Source: an uncultured Acidobacteriota bacterium (GTDB lineage Bacteria; Acidobacteriota; Terriglobia; Bryobacterales; Bryobacteraceae). Taken from it: 64,000 nucleotides of DNA. The translations under genes were made by a program, and so were the position numbers. This document shows, one piece after another, positions 7,665 to 15,596 of this stretch. Below the pieces are notes generated by a model. The model was given only the letters and a program-made list of their open reading frames with translations, did not search any database and had not been told where the DNA came from. Every line of letters begins with the position of its first letter. The stretch's first letter is position 1. The stretch spans positions 1 through 64,000 of the forward strand of contig CADEFT010000016.1 in assembly GCA_902826685.1 (NCBI GenBank), written 5' to 3'.

Positions 7665-8081
7665 ATGGGACACCTCAGCCGCATCGGCGTCGCGATCGAC
7701 GAAGATCTTCTTGCCCGCTTCGACGCCCTGATTGAAGCCAAGGGCTATACGAACCGTTCCGAGGCGTTTCGCGACCTGATACGCGAGGAACTGATTCAGG
7801 ACGTTTCCGAAAACCCCGACAGCCCGGTTATCGCCACCGTCACGCTGGTGTATGACCACCATGTCCGCCTGCTGAGCGACAAGCTCACCGAGATCCAGCA
7901 CGGCGCCTATCACAACGTGCTCTCCACGCTGCACGTGCATCTCGATCATGACAACTGCCTGGAGGTCACCGTGCTCAAGGGCAAGGCGGCTGTCGTGCGC
8001 CAGATTGCCGATGCCATGATCTCCACCAAGGGTGTCAAACACGGACGTCTCACGGTCACCACCAGCGGCGCGGGACTCTGA
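7665..8081 (+). CDS. nikR: NikR-type nickel-responsive ribbon-helix-helix regulator
   Basis: The 138-residue protein has the NikR start (MGHLSRIGVAIDEDLLARFD), a ribbon-helix-helix DNA-binding domain (residues 1-50) and the ACT-like nickel domain. The nickel ligands are conserved: His in YDHH, His-X-His in LHVHLDH and Cys in DNCLEV. It would repress nickel uptake genes when nickel is bound. I used the ATG at 7665 because NikR proteins begin there; the upstream TTG at 7626 has no support. No nickel transporter, urease or hydrogenase gene is in the window, so the target is elsewhere. Confidence 0.93.
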   Translation: MGHLSRIGVAIDEDLLARFDALIEAKGYTNRSEAFRDLIREELIQDVSENPDSPVIATVTLVYDHHVRLLSDKLTEIQHGAYHNVLSTLHVHLDHDNCLEVTVLKGKAAVVRQIADAMISTKGVKHGRLTVTTSGAGL

Positions 8082-8103
8082 CCGCCGTCTGAAAAAAGAG
8101 CGG

Positions 8104-8109
8104 TATACT
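8104..8109 (+). promoter_or_regulatory. Possible -10 element of the E1 alpha/beta operon
   Basis: TATACT lies 31 bases before the E1 alpha ATG in the nikR-E1 alpha gap. No good -35 box is visible at standard spacing, so this is a weak call. Confidence 0.35.
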
Positions 8110-8140
8110 TTTGGGTTTGGGAGACGGTAGTCCACACGCC

Positions 8141-9190
8141 ATGACCGTAGCCAAGCTCGAACTCTCCACCGATCCGGCGCTGAAACTCGACGCGGACTCA
8201 TCGTCCGGCGCAAAGCTTAGTCCGCGCGCGGAATTAGCACGCCGCGCACTTTATTACATGTCGCTGATGCGCGAGGCCGAAGATCGCATCGAGCGCAAAC
8301 TCTACCGCCAGGGCAAAATCCTTGGCGGTGTCTATGTCGGCCGCGGGCAGGAGGCGATTCCCGTCGGAGCCGGCCTTGCCGCCCGCCCCGAAGACGTGCT
8401 CTTTCCCTCCCATCGAGACCTGGCCCTCTACTTCATGCGCGGCATTTCGCTGCGCGAGGTATTCGCTCAATACATGGGCCGCGCCGCCGGTCTGACGCGC
8501 GGCCGCGACGGCAACATGCACATGGGCGACCTGCGCAAGCGCATCGTGGCCATCATTTCCGCCATGGCCGCCAGCGTACCGGTCGCCGCCGGCGCGGCCA
8601 TGGCTTTGAAGTATCAGGGCAAGGACGACGTCGTCTTCGTGTTCTTCGGCGACGGAGCCACCAGCCGAGGCGATTGGCATGAGGGCATCAACCTCGCCGC
8701 CGTTCAGAAGGCACCGCTGGTGCTGCTCTGCAACAACAACCAGTACGCCTACTCGACGCCGCTCGACAAGCAGATGGCCTGCGCCAACGTCGCCGATCGC
8801 GCGCCCGGTTACGGCATCCCCGCCGAGATCGCCGATGGCAACGACCCGCTTGCCGTCTACGATGCGTGCGAGCGCGCCGCCGCCCACGCCCGGTCGGGCA
8901 ACGGTCCTTATCTGATCGAATGCAAGACCTTCCGCATGACCGGCCATTCCGCACACGACCCGGCCGACTACGTCCCCAAGGAATTGTTCGAGCTCTGGGA
9001 ACAGCGCTGCCCCATCCGCCGCGTGGAGCGCCGCCTGCTCGACGAAGGCTGGGACTCGCCCGCCGCGATCGAAGCTGTGCACGCCCGCGTGCGCCGCGAG
9101 ATCGACGAAGCCATCGAATGGGCCGAGAACAGCCCCTATCCCGATCCCTCCGAATTGCTCGATGGCGTTTTCGAACGCAAGGAGTCCTGA
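8141..9190 (+). CDS. pdhA: Pyruvate/2-oxoacid dehydrogenase E1 component, alpha subunit
   Basis: The 349-residue thiamine-diphosphate enzyme subunit decarboxylates a 2-oxoacid and transfers the acyl group to a lipoyl E2. The ThDP motif is GDGATSRGDWHEG...NNNQYA (about residues 173-205), and GNMHMGD and TGHSAHDP match the E1 alpha active-site and phosphorylation-loop regions. I chose the ATG at 8141; a TTG at 8111 would add ten residues of no known homology. The beta subunit follows after 5 bases. No E2 or E3 gene is adjacent, so pyruvate versus branched-chain or acetoin specificity is open. Confidence 0.9.
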   Translation: MTVAKLELSTDPALKLDADSSSGAKLSPRAELARRALYYMSLMREAEDRIERKLYRQGKILGGVYVGRGQEAIPVGAGLAARPEDVLFPSHRDLALYFMRGISLREVFAQYMGRAAGLTRGRDGNMHMGDLRKRIVAIISAMAASVPVAAGAAMALKYQGKDDVVFVFFGDGATSRGDWHEGINLAAVQKAPLVLLCNNNQYAYSTPLDKQMACANVADRAPGYGIPAEIADGNDPLAVYDACERAAAHARSGNGPYLIECKTFRMTGHSAHDPADYVPKELFELWEQRCPIRRVERRLLDEGWDSPAAIEAVHARVRREIDEAIEWAENSPYPDPSELLDGVFERKES

Positions 9191-9195
9191 AGCAA

Positions 9196-10167
9196 GTGCC
9201 GACTACTTACGTGGAAGCGATCCGCGAGGGCCTTCGCGAGGAGATGGAACGCGACCCCAACGTCTTCCTGCTGGGCGAAGACATCGGCATTTACGGCGGC
9301 GCGTTCAAGGTCACCCAAGGGTTGCTCGATCAATTCGGCGGCCGCCGCATCGTCGATACGCCTATCTCGGAATCGGCCATCGTCGGCGCCGCCATCGGGG
9401 CCAGCTTCATGGGTCTGCGCCCGGTCGCCGAAATGCAGTTTGCCGATTTCATTTCCTGCGGGTTCGATCAGATTGTCAACTTCGCCGCCAAGTGCCGCTA
9501 CCGTTGGAACGCTCCGGCTCCGCTGGTGCTGCGCGCGCCCTGCGGCGGAGGCATCCACGGCGGCCCCTACCACTCCCAGCAGAACGAAGCCTGGTTTACG
9601 CACACGCCCGGTTTGAAAGTGGTGCTGCCCGCCACCGCGCGCGACGCCAAGGGATTGATCAAGTCCGCCATCCGCGACAACGACCCGGTGATCTTTTACG
9701 AGCACAAGGCCCTTTACCGGCGCGTGAAGGAAGATCTGCCGGAAGGCGACTATACGGTGCCCATTGGCAAAGCCAGCGTGCATCGCGAAGGCCGCCACAT
9801 GTCGATCGTCACTTATTCGGCCATGGTTCACGTGGCGGCCGAAGTCGCGGCTTTGATGGAGCGCGAGGGACTCTCGATTGAAGTCATCGATCTGAGGACG
9901 CTCACCCCTCTGGACGAGGAAACGATTCTCGCCAGCGTGCGCAAGACGTCGAAAGCCATCGTGCTGCACGAAGCGAATTTGACCGGGGGATTCGGGGGCG
10001 AGATCGCCGCGCGCATCACCGAAAAGGCGTTTGAGTATCTCGACGGTCCGGTGCTGCGTCTGGCCGCGCCCGATACGCCCGTGCCTTTCAGTCCGCCGCT
10101 CGAGGAAGCCTATCTGCCCAACGCGCAGAAGCTCTTGGAGAAGGTTCGCTGGCTCGCCGCCTACTGA
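9196..10167 (+). CDS. pdhB: Pyruvate/2-oxoacid dehydrogenase E1 component, beta subunit
   Basis: The 323-residue partner of the E1 alpha subunit begins at a GTG (9196), with AAGGAG at the end of the alpha gene as its ribosome site. It has the E1 beta features: LLGEDIGIYGGAFKVTQGL, RIVDTPISESAIVGAAIGA and the transketolase C-terminal domain with DLRTLTPLDEETI and HEANLTGGFGGEIAA. The alpha and beta chains form the alpha2beta2 E1 heterotetramer. Its last 7 bases overlap the convergent PilZ gene. Confidence 0.92.
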   Translation: MPTTYVEAIREGLREEMERDPNVFLLGEDIGIYGGAFKVTQGLLDQFGGRRIVDTPISESAIVGAAIGASFMGLRPVAEMQFADFISCGFDQIVNFAAKCRYRWNAPAPLVLRAPCGGGIHGGPYHSQQNEAWFTHTPGLKVVLPATARDAKGLIKSAIRDNDPVIFYEHKALYRRVKEDLPEGDYTVPIGKASVHREGRHMSIVTYSAMVHVAAEVAALMEREGLSIEVIDLRTLTPLDEETILASVRKTSKAIVLHEANLTGGFGGEIAARITEKAFEYLDGPVLRLAAPDTPVPFSPPLEEAYLPNAQKLLEKVRWLAAY

Positions 10168-10535
10168 ATCGTGGGCGATGAAAGTCCGCTGGGCTTTACG
10201 CGCGGCTTGGTCATCAGCTTCCGCGGATCGAGCATGTGCTGCGGCTTGAAGTTGCGTCTCGACCAGCTCGCCCCGGGCTCGAACTCGATGCCGATAAAGT
10301 AGCCAATCTCCCGATAGACGCAATAACGGCAATGCCCCACCATCTTTCCATTGGGGACGGTGATCCGTACCGGCGCGTTCAGCGGAATCGCCTGATCCAA
10401 CTGCAGACAGGCGCCCATGAGGGAAATGTCCTCCAGGTTGGCCACGGCCTTCTTCGGCCGGTCCTTTTCGTCGCGCCACTGAATTTGGACCAGGTCCGCG
10501 CAGAGCATCCGTGTTTGTAAACGCCTCTCATGCAT
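10161..10535 (-). CDS. PilZ-domain protein (putative c-di-GMP receptor)
   Basis: The 124-residue protein is essentially one PilZ beta-barrel. The c-di-GMP-binding RxxxR motif is at residues 5-9 (RRLQTR) and the (D/N)xSxxG motif is EDISLMG at about residues 35-41. Both are intact, so ligand binding is likely. Two Cys close together (HCRYCVYRE) in the barrel are unusual. It diverges from the lytic transglycosylase and overlaps the E1 beta 3' end by 7 bases. Its downstream partner is unknown. Confidence 0.88.
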   Translation of the reverse strand: MHERRLQTRMLCADLVQIQWRDEKDRPKKAVANLEDISLMGACLQLDQAIPLNAPVRITVPNGKMVGHCRYCVYREIGYFIGIEFEPGASWSRRNFKPQHMLDPRKLMTKPRVKPSGLSSPTIQ

Positions 10536-10690
10536 AACTACCCTTACTATCGGCGACGCTGTCTGGCGGGACTAGTTCGCGGTGAGTCCGATTTTTCCCT
10601 AGGTTTCGCTTCAGATCCACACTTAGACTTTTCGCTGTCTTACAGAAGTTTGCACTGGTCCTCTCGCCTTTCCCTACCGATTTCCTCCCT

Positions 10691-11377
10691 GTGATCTGGT
10701 TCCTCTTCTTGAATGGATTGCTCGCGCAGACGCCCGATCCAAAGCCCATCGAGCGCCAGCAGGCCATCCGGAAAGCGATGGATCCGTCCGTCGAGAAACA
10801 GAAGGCGGCCGCCCGGAAACAGGTGCAACTTGCGCGCGGGCTTCCCGAATCGCCGGCCGGACCCGATCCCAAAAGCTGGTTTACCTATCCCTGGCCCAAG
10901 GAGCCGATCGAACCAATCGGTCCGCCGCCCGTGCCGGCCCAAGCCCAGGCGGACTGTCCGGCCATGACGGCGGAACAACTCGATCCCTTGATCGGCGCCG
11001 CCGCCCGCAAGGAAGGTGTGGGAGCCACGCTCATCCGCGCCGTGATGGAGCGGGAAAGCGCCTTCCGTCCCTGCGCCGTTTCCCCGAAGGGCGCGCAAGG
11101 TCTGATGCAATTGATGCCGGCCACAGCGGCCGAGTTGGGTGTCCGCGATCCGTTCGACCCTGCCGAAAGCATCGACGGCGGCACACGCCTGTTGAAGCGC
11201 CTGTTGACGAAATACAAGGATAAGATCGACCTGGTTCTCAGCGCCTATAACGCCGGGGAAGCCCGCGTCGATCAGGATGGCGGCATTCCCGCCATCGCCG
11301 AAACGCAGCAGTATGTCGAAGCCATCCAAAAGCGGCTAGCCGCGACGCCGCAGCAGCCCGACGCCCCCAAACAGTAG
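10691..11377 (+). CDS. Secreted lytic transglycosylase (SLT domain)
   Basis: The 228-residue protein has a short hydrophobic leader (MIWFLFLNGLLAQ), a helical charged and proline-rich linker, and a C-terminal Slt-type domain. The catalytic Glu is in RAVMERESAFRP, followed by GAQGLMQLMPATA and AYNAGEA, the three hallmark motifs. It would cleave the MurNAc-GlcNAc bond of peptidoglycan, forming 1,6-anhydro ends. The start is a GTG at 10691. The 3' end overlaps the convergent PEP-CTERM gene by 42 bases. Confidence 0.9.
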   Translation: MIWFLFLNGLLAQTPDPKPIERQQAIRKAMDPSVEKQKAAARKQVQLARGLPESPAGPDPKSWFTYPWPKEPIEPIGPPPVPAQAQADCPAMTAEQLDPLIGAAARKEGVGATLIRAVMERESAFRPCAVSPKGAQGLMQLMPATAAELGVRDPFDPAESIDGGTRLLKRLLTKYKDKIDLVLSAYNAGEARVDQDGGIPAIAETQQYVEAIQKRLAATPQQPDAPKQ

Positions 11378-12466
11378 CCCCGCCGCCAGCATCGTCACGG
11401 TACCCGGCTCGGGCGTCTCCTCCGCCAGGCTGGCTGCTTGAAGCGAAGCGAGCGAGAGCGATTGCGGCTGCACCTTGGCCAGCGTTTCATCGAGGGTGGT
11501 GTTGGCCGCCGGGTCCAGCCGGAACGCCCGCCGTTCGCCTTGATTCAGGCCCACGCCCACGATCTGTCCGTTGTCGTTGATCGAATGCGCTTCGAGCAGT
11601 CTCCAGCCCGCGTCCGCCGCCAGCAGCCGGTTCAGATTCGTCATGACGCCGTTGGAGTAAAGAAACGCCTCGGCGCGGTCCGGCGAAACGTCCGAAGCAC
11701 CCACGATATCGCCCGCTGAATTGAGGCCCGCTGCGTAGCTCGTCTCGCCACCCAGTGTGCCGAGGCCGGTCATGGTGTTGCCGTCGTGGGAAAAGGCCTG
11801 TGTGTAGCCGGCACGCGTCACCGAATTGCCGGCGACGGTCCCTTTCCCGTTGATCGCCGCGCCATAGCTGGACGCGCCGCCGAGTGTGCCGAGGTCGGTC
11901 AATCCGCCTCCCGCCGTCCACGTGAAGGCGTGAAATACGCCGGGTTCCACTTCGCTGGTTCCCGTCACCTGGCCGCCGCGATTGACACCGTTGGCCGAAC
12001 TCCAGGTGCCGTTGCCCAACTTGCCGATTTCGTGGACCGTGCCTTCCCGAAACAGAAAGGCGGTCATCTCGCCGCGGGCGTCCGTCGCGCCACCCGCCAC
12101 CCAACCGAGATCGTTGATCGCGTTTCCATAGCTTTCAGTGGTACCGTTCAAGCCCAGCATGCCGATCATTCCATTGCTCCACATGGTCACTTCGGCGCGC
12201 CCGTCGCGCCAGGTGGTGCCCGCCACCTGGCCGAAGTTGTTGCCCTGCGCGGCGGCGCTTTCCATACCCGCCGCTTGCAGCGCGCCGGCGGAAGAATAGG
12301 CTTGCCGCCCCATGGCGGTCTGCGTGTAGCCGAAGGCCGTCCCCGCATTGTTGACCGAAGACAGCGCGCCGCCGCCCACCGGACCGAGATCGGTCACGTT
12401 GTAAATAGGAGCGGCCTCCAGCGCGGCCGCCGCCAGGAAAAGAAGTGTAAAGTTGCCCGTACGCAT
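11336..12466 (-). CDS. HAF-repeat PEP-CTERM exported protein
   Basis: The 376-residue protein has a signal peptide (residues 1-18, ending LEAAP), then about six HAF-type repeats such as DLGTLGGASSYGAAING and GLGTLGGETSYAAGLNS. It ends with a PEP-CTERM sorting signal: TPEPGTVTML, a hydrophobic helix and RRRG. PEP-CTERM proteins are processed by an exosortase, usually encoded with exopolysaccharide genes elsewhere. HAF repeats are thought to form a beta-propeller, with no known enzyme activity. The sorting tail is read opposite to the end of the transglycosylase gene. Confidence 0.9.
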   Translation of the reverse strand: MRTGNFTLLFLAAAALEAAPIYNVTDLGPVGGGALSSVNNAGTAFGYTQTAMGRQAYSSAGALQAAGMESAAAQGNNFGQVAGTTWRDGRAEVTMWSNGMIGMLGLNGTTESYGNAINDLGWVAGGATDARGEMTAFLFREGTVHEIGKLGNGTWSSANGVNRGGQVTGTSEVEPGVFHAFTWTAGGGLTDLGTLGGASSYGAAINGKGTVAGNSVTRAGYTQAFSHDGNTMTGLGTLGGETSYAAGLNSAGDIVGASDVSPDRAEAFLYSNGVMTNLNRLLAADAGWRLLEAHSINDNGQIVGVGLNQGERRAFRLDPAANTTLDETLAKVQPQSLSLASLQAASLAEETPEPGTVTMLAAGLLFGGVGLLRRRG

Positions 12467-12577
12467 ATTTCGCTTGAGTACGAGTCTGCGCCGGATTGTT
12501 GAAGTACGAAATCGGCCGGAGGTATGGGCAACGCGAAGCGAAAGTCGGGGGTATTCCCACCGCGCTTTTGCGTAGGC

Positions 12578-13210
12578 CTACGGCTGCACCAATGCCGGGG
12601 CGGCCGAGCGTTCGACAGGGGTGCCGAACTTCGCCAGCAGAAACGAAATGAACGCCCGTCCGCGCGGCCGTCCATTGGACCACTGCAATTCGAAACGCTG
12701 CAGAAACACCAGAACGCCCAACAGGTCCGCGTCGCGGATGGTGGCCATGCCCGCCTGCTGCTGCATCCGCTGCTGGAAAGACTCGATTGCCGCCTGCAGG
12801 TGCTGCTGCAACGCCCCGGCCACCGGATTGTTCGGGCGGCTTTCGTAAATCAGGCCGCTTTGCCGAGTGCGATACGTCTTGATGATGGATTCGAGCGCCT
12901 CGCGAACGTCGGAATCCACCGCCCCCGGCACCGCCAGCGCCGCCCTTAAAGTGCTCACGGAAAGCAGAATCGTCAGCGGATCGTTACGCTCCAGGAAGCT
13001 TTCGGTGATCTCGATGTCGCGGTTGGGAATCGTCTTTGGATCGAGTTCGAGCATGCGCTCATGCTGGCGGGATTCGAGCAGATACTCGCAATCGAGCGGG
13101 CAACTTACCGTGACTTCGCGCTCCGCCCCGCAGCAGGGTGCGCAGATGTCCCCATTCACGCCCGGACACCTGCGGCGCGGCTTGCGAGTCTCACAAATTC
13201 GGCATTCCAC
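12578..13210 (-). CDS. Cys-rich N-terminal zinc-binding protein of unknown function
   Basis: The 210-residue protein begins with a Cys cluster (MECRICETRKPRRRC, then CAPCCGAE, then CPLDCEYL), eight Cys within 40 residues, which looks like a treble-clef or ribbon zinc site. The rest is predicted helical with no motif I can name. Similar CPxx..C..CCGxxR..CPxDCxYL proteins occur widely in Acidobacteria as hypotheticals. It diverges from the small ORF/tag pair by 41 bases, a shared control region. Confidence 0.7.
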   Translation of the reverse strand: MECRICETRKPRRRCPGVNGDICAPCCGAEREVTVSCPLDCEYLLESRQHERMLELDPKTIPNRDIEITESFLERNDPLTILLSVSTLRAALAVPGAVDSDVREALESIIKTYRTRQSGLIYESRPNNPVAGALQQHLQAAIESFQQRMQQQAGMATIRDADLLGVLVFLQRFELQWSNGRPRGRAFISFLLAKFGTPVERSAAPALVQP

Positions 13211-13251
13211 CCGCCCATGGTAACATCCCGATTTCCGTATTCTAGGGAGTG

Positions 13252-13422
13252 ATGCTTCGATCCGATATTTTCCTCAAAGTGGTGGTGCAGCACGGCGAAT
13301 CGGACTCCGCCCAGCGCCTGGCCGAAGAGCTTTGCAAGCGCCTGGAACGGCTTTACGGCGTGCGCCTGGCGGAGGTTTCGAACGTAGTCACGCAGCAGGC
13401 TCCGGCCGGGGAGGCCGAGTGA
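13252..13422 (+). CDS. 56-residue protein translationally coupled to tag
   Basis: The ORF starts with ATG behind AGGGAG and ends in TGA, overlapping the tag start as GTGA. The product is a mostly helical, amphipathic 56-residue protein starting MLRSDIFLKVVVQHGESDS, with LAEELCKRLERLYGVRLAEVSN in the middle of its length. Good ribosome site, codon use and coupling argue that it is real. It has no recognised domain, but the strand-helix-strand layout could be a small alpha/beta fold. Confidence 0.6.
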   Translation: MLRSDIFLKVVVQHGESDSAQRLAEELCKRLERLYGVRLAEVSNVVTQQAPAGEAE

Positions 13423-13991
13423 GCGAGCCACGCTGCTTCTGGTGCGGATCCGATCCCGATTACATCGCCTATCACGACACCGAATGGGGATTCCCGGTAA
13501 CCGACGACCGCCGGCTGTTCGAGAAACTGTGCCTGGAAGGATTTCAATCCGGTCTGAGCTGGCTCACCATTTTGCGCAAACGGGAGAACTTCCGCCGCGC
13601 CTTTGCCGGCTTCGAGTTTGAGAAGGTGGCCCGCTTCGGGGCCAGGGATGTCGAGCGATTGCTCAAGGACGCCGGTATCGTCCGCCATCGCGGCAAGATC
13701 GAAGCCACCATCAACAACGCCAGGCGCGCCCTTGAACTGCGTGAGGAGGCGGGCTCGCTGGCCGGGTATATCTGGCGCTATGAGCGCCATCCGCGCCTGG
13801 GCCCATCCACGGTCAGCACGACGCCCGAATCCATTGCGCTATCGAAGGACCTCAAAAAGCGCGGCTGGGCCTTTGTGGGACCCACCACCGTTTACGCCTT
13901 CATGCAGGCCATGGGCATGGTGAACGATCATGCCGAAACGTGCTTCATCCGGCCGCTGGTCGAAGCGCGCCTGCCGGTCAAGCGGTCCTGA
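13419..13991 (+). CDS. tag: DNA-3-methyladenine glycosylase I
   Basis: The 190-residue enzyme removes 3-methyladenine from alkylated DNA in base-excision repair. It starts at the GTG overlapping the previous stop, which puts the zinc ligand Cys near the N-terminus (CFWCGSDPDY). The other ligands are His in AYHDTEWG and His and Cys in NDHAETCF, matching the Cys-His-His-Cys zinc snap of TAG. The LTILRKRENFR segment is the base-recognition helix. GGGGAGG precedes the start. Its end overlaps the convergent acyl-CoA ligase by 14 bases. Confidence 0.94.
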   Translation: MSEPRCFWCGSDPDYIAYHDTEWGFPVTDDRRLFEKLCLEGFQSGLSWLTILRKRENFRRAFAGFEFEKVARFGARDVERLLKDAGIVRHRGKIEATINNARRALELREEAGSLAGYIWRYERHPRLGPSTVSTTPESIALSKDLKKRGWAFVGPTTVYAFMQAMGMVNDHAETCFIRPLVEARLPVKRS

Positions 13992-15579
13992 CGCGGGCGG
14001 CCCGTTCGAGGCCGAGCGTTTCCACCTCCGTCTCGCGCATACGGAACTTTTGCAGCTTGCCGCTCACGGTCATCGGAAATCCGTCGACGATGCGAACGTG
14101 CTGGGGAACCTTGTAGTGCGCGATGCGCCCGCGGCACCATTCGCGAATCGCTTCGGGTGTCGCCTCCGCGCCGGGCTTCAGCCGGACCCACGCGCACACG
14201 GTCTCGCCCAGCCGTTCGTCCGGCAGCCCGAAGACCGACACATCCGACACCGCCGGGTGAGTATACAGGAATTCCTCGATCTCGCGCGGATAGATGTTTT
14301 CGCCGCCGCGGATGATCATGTCGCGCGACCGGCCGCGAATGCCGAAGTATCCCTCTTCCGTCATCACCGCCAGGTCGCCCGTATGCAGCCAGCCGTCCTT
14401 GTCGATCGCTTCCGAGGTGGCTTCCGGATTGCCGTCATAGCCCTTCATGACCAGATAGCCGCGCGTGCAAAGCTCACCGATTTCGCCCGTCTGCAGTGTC
14501 GCGCCCGTGGCGGCGTCCACGATCTTGACTTCGGTTTCGGGCATCGCACAGCCAACGGTTGTCACGCGCTTCTCGATATCGTCATCGGCTTTCGATTGCG
14601 TCACCACCGGACTTGCTTCCGTCTGCCCGTACGCGATCGTCATTTCCGCGCAATGCATGTCGGCGATCACGTGCCGCATGATCTCGATGGGGCAGGGAGC
14701 CCCCGCCATGATGCCCGTGCGCAGGCTGCTGAGATCGAATCGCGCGAATTCGGGATGCTGCAACTCGGCGATGAACATGGTGGGCACGCCGTACACGGCC
14801 GTGGCCCGCTCCTGATCGATCGCCCGCAGCGTCGCCAGTGCGTCGAACGACGCGGCGGGCAGAATCAGCGTGGCGCCGGTGACGAAGCACAACATCGAGC
14901 TCATCACGCACCCGAAGCAGTGGTAGAGCGGAACCGGCGAACACAACTTGTCCTCATGCGTGATCCGCAGCCGCTCGCCGATCAGCATCGCGTTGTTCAC
15001 CAGGTTGCGATGCGTCAACAGAACACCTTTCGGTGAGCCGGTGGTGCCGGAGGTGTACTGGATGTTGGCCGTATCGTGGCGGTCCACCGGGGGCGTTTCG
15101 AAATCGCGCCCGCCCGCGAGGAATGCCTGCCAGGTGGGATGCTCGAAATAGATAGCGTGCTCGACCGGTCCCGCGCCGGCCAGAATCTGCCGGTAGTCGG
15201 TCCGCGTATCGCGTTCCCGCAGGAACATCGCCTTCATCGCCGACTTCTCGAGTACATACCGCAATTCGTATGAGCGGTAGGCCGGGTTCACGTTGACCAG
15301 AACGAGTCCCATGCGCGCGGCGGCCAGTTGCAGCAGGATCCATTCCAGGCAGTTGGTGGACCAGATTCCAATGCGATCCTGGGAGTGCAAGCCCAGTCCG
15401 GCGAGCCCGCGCGCGACAGCCTCGACGGCGGCATCGAGTTCCGTCCAGGTCAATCGCGCGTTCTGATGGCTCACCACCAGCGCCAACTCGCCGCCGTGGC
15501 GCGCCACGGTGCCGCGAAACACCTGGCCGATCGTGAGTTCCAGCAAATTGGCGCCGGGGCCCTTGGCGTAACTCAACAT
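13978..15579 (-). CDS. AMP-forming fatty-acyl-CoA synthetase
   Basis: The 533-residue ANL-superfamily enzyme activates a carboxylic acid with ATP and couples it to CoA. It contains the P-loop-like YTSGTTGSPKG (about residues 176-186), YGQTEASPV, GWLHTGDLA and the C-terminal PMTVSGKLQK with the catalytic Lys. Substrate range is probably medium or long-chain acids, as for FadD-like members. I place the start at the ATG ending 15579; the frame stays open upstream but without homology. A TATACT sits 7 bases before this ATG, suggesting a leaderless mRNA. Confidence 0.92.
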   Translation of the reverse strand: MLSYAKGPGANLLELTIGQVFRGTVARHGGELALVVSHQNARLTWTELDAAVEAVARGLAGLGLHSQDRIGIWSTNCLEWILLQLAAARMGLVLVNVNPAYRSYELRYVLEKSAMKAMFLRERDTRTDYRQILAGAGPVEHAIYFEHPTWQAFLAGGRDFETPPVDRHDTANIQYTSGTTGSPKGVLLTHRNLVNNAMLIGERLRITHEDKLCSPVPLYHCFGCVMSSMLCFVTGATLILPAASFDALATLRAIDQERATAVYGVPTMFIAELQHPEFARFDLSSLRTGIMAGAPCPIEIMRHVIADMHCAEMTIAYGQTEASPVVTQSKADDDIEKRVTTVGCAMPETEVKIVDAATGATLQTGEIGELCTRGYLVMKGYDGNPEATSEAIDKDGWLHTGDLAVMTEEGYFGIRGRSRDMIIRGGENIYPREIEEFLYTHPAVSDVSVFGLPDERLGETVCAWVRLKPGAEATPEAIREWCRGRIAHYKVPQHVRIVDGFPMTVSGKLQKFRMRETEVETLGLERAARVRTA

Positions 15580-15592
15580 GAAGGCTAGTATA
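15580..15592 (-). promoter_or_regulatory. -10 element 7 bases before the acyl-CoA ligase start
   Basis: Reading the minus strand, TATACT (15592-15587) is followed by 7 bases and then ATG. This spacing would place the transcript start at or next to the A of ATG. The -35 region is poor. Confidence 0.4.
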
Positions 15593-15596
15593 CGGC

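Noticed and set aside
9136..10479. 447-codon minus-strand open frame
   Set aside because: Opposite E1 beta; no recognisable domain, and it conflicts with the PilZ gene frame.
13930..15036. 368-codon plus-strand open frame
   Set aside because: Opposite the acyl-CoA ligase, whose ANL motifs are unmistakable.
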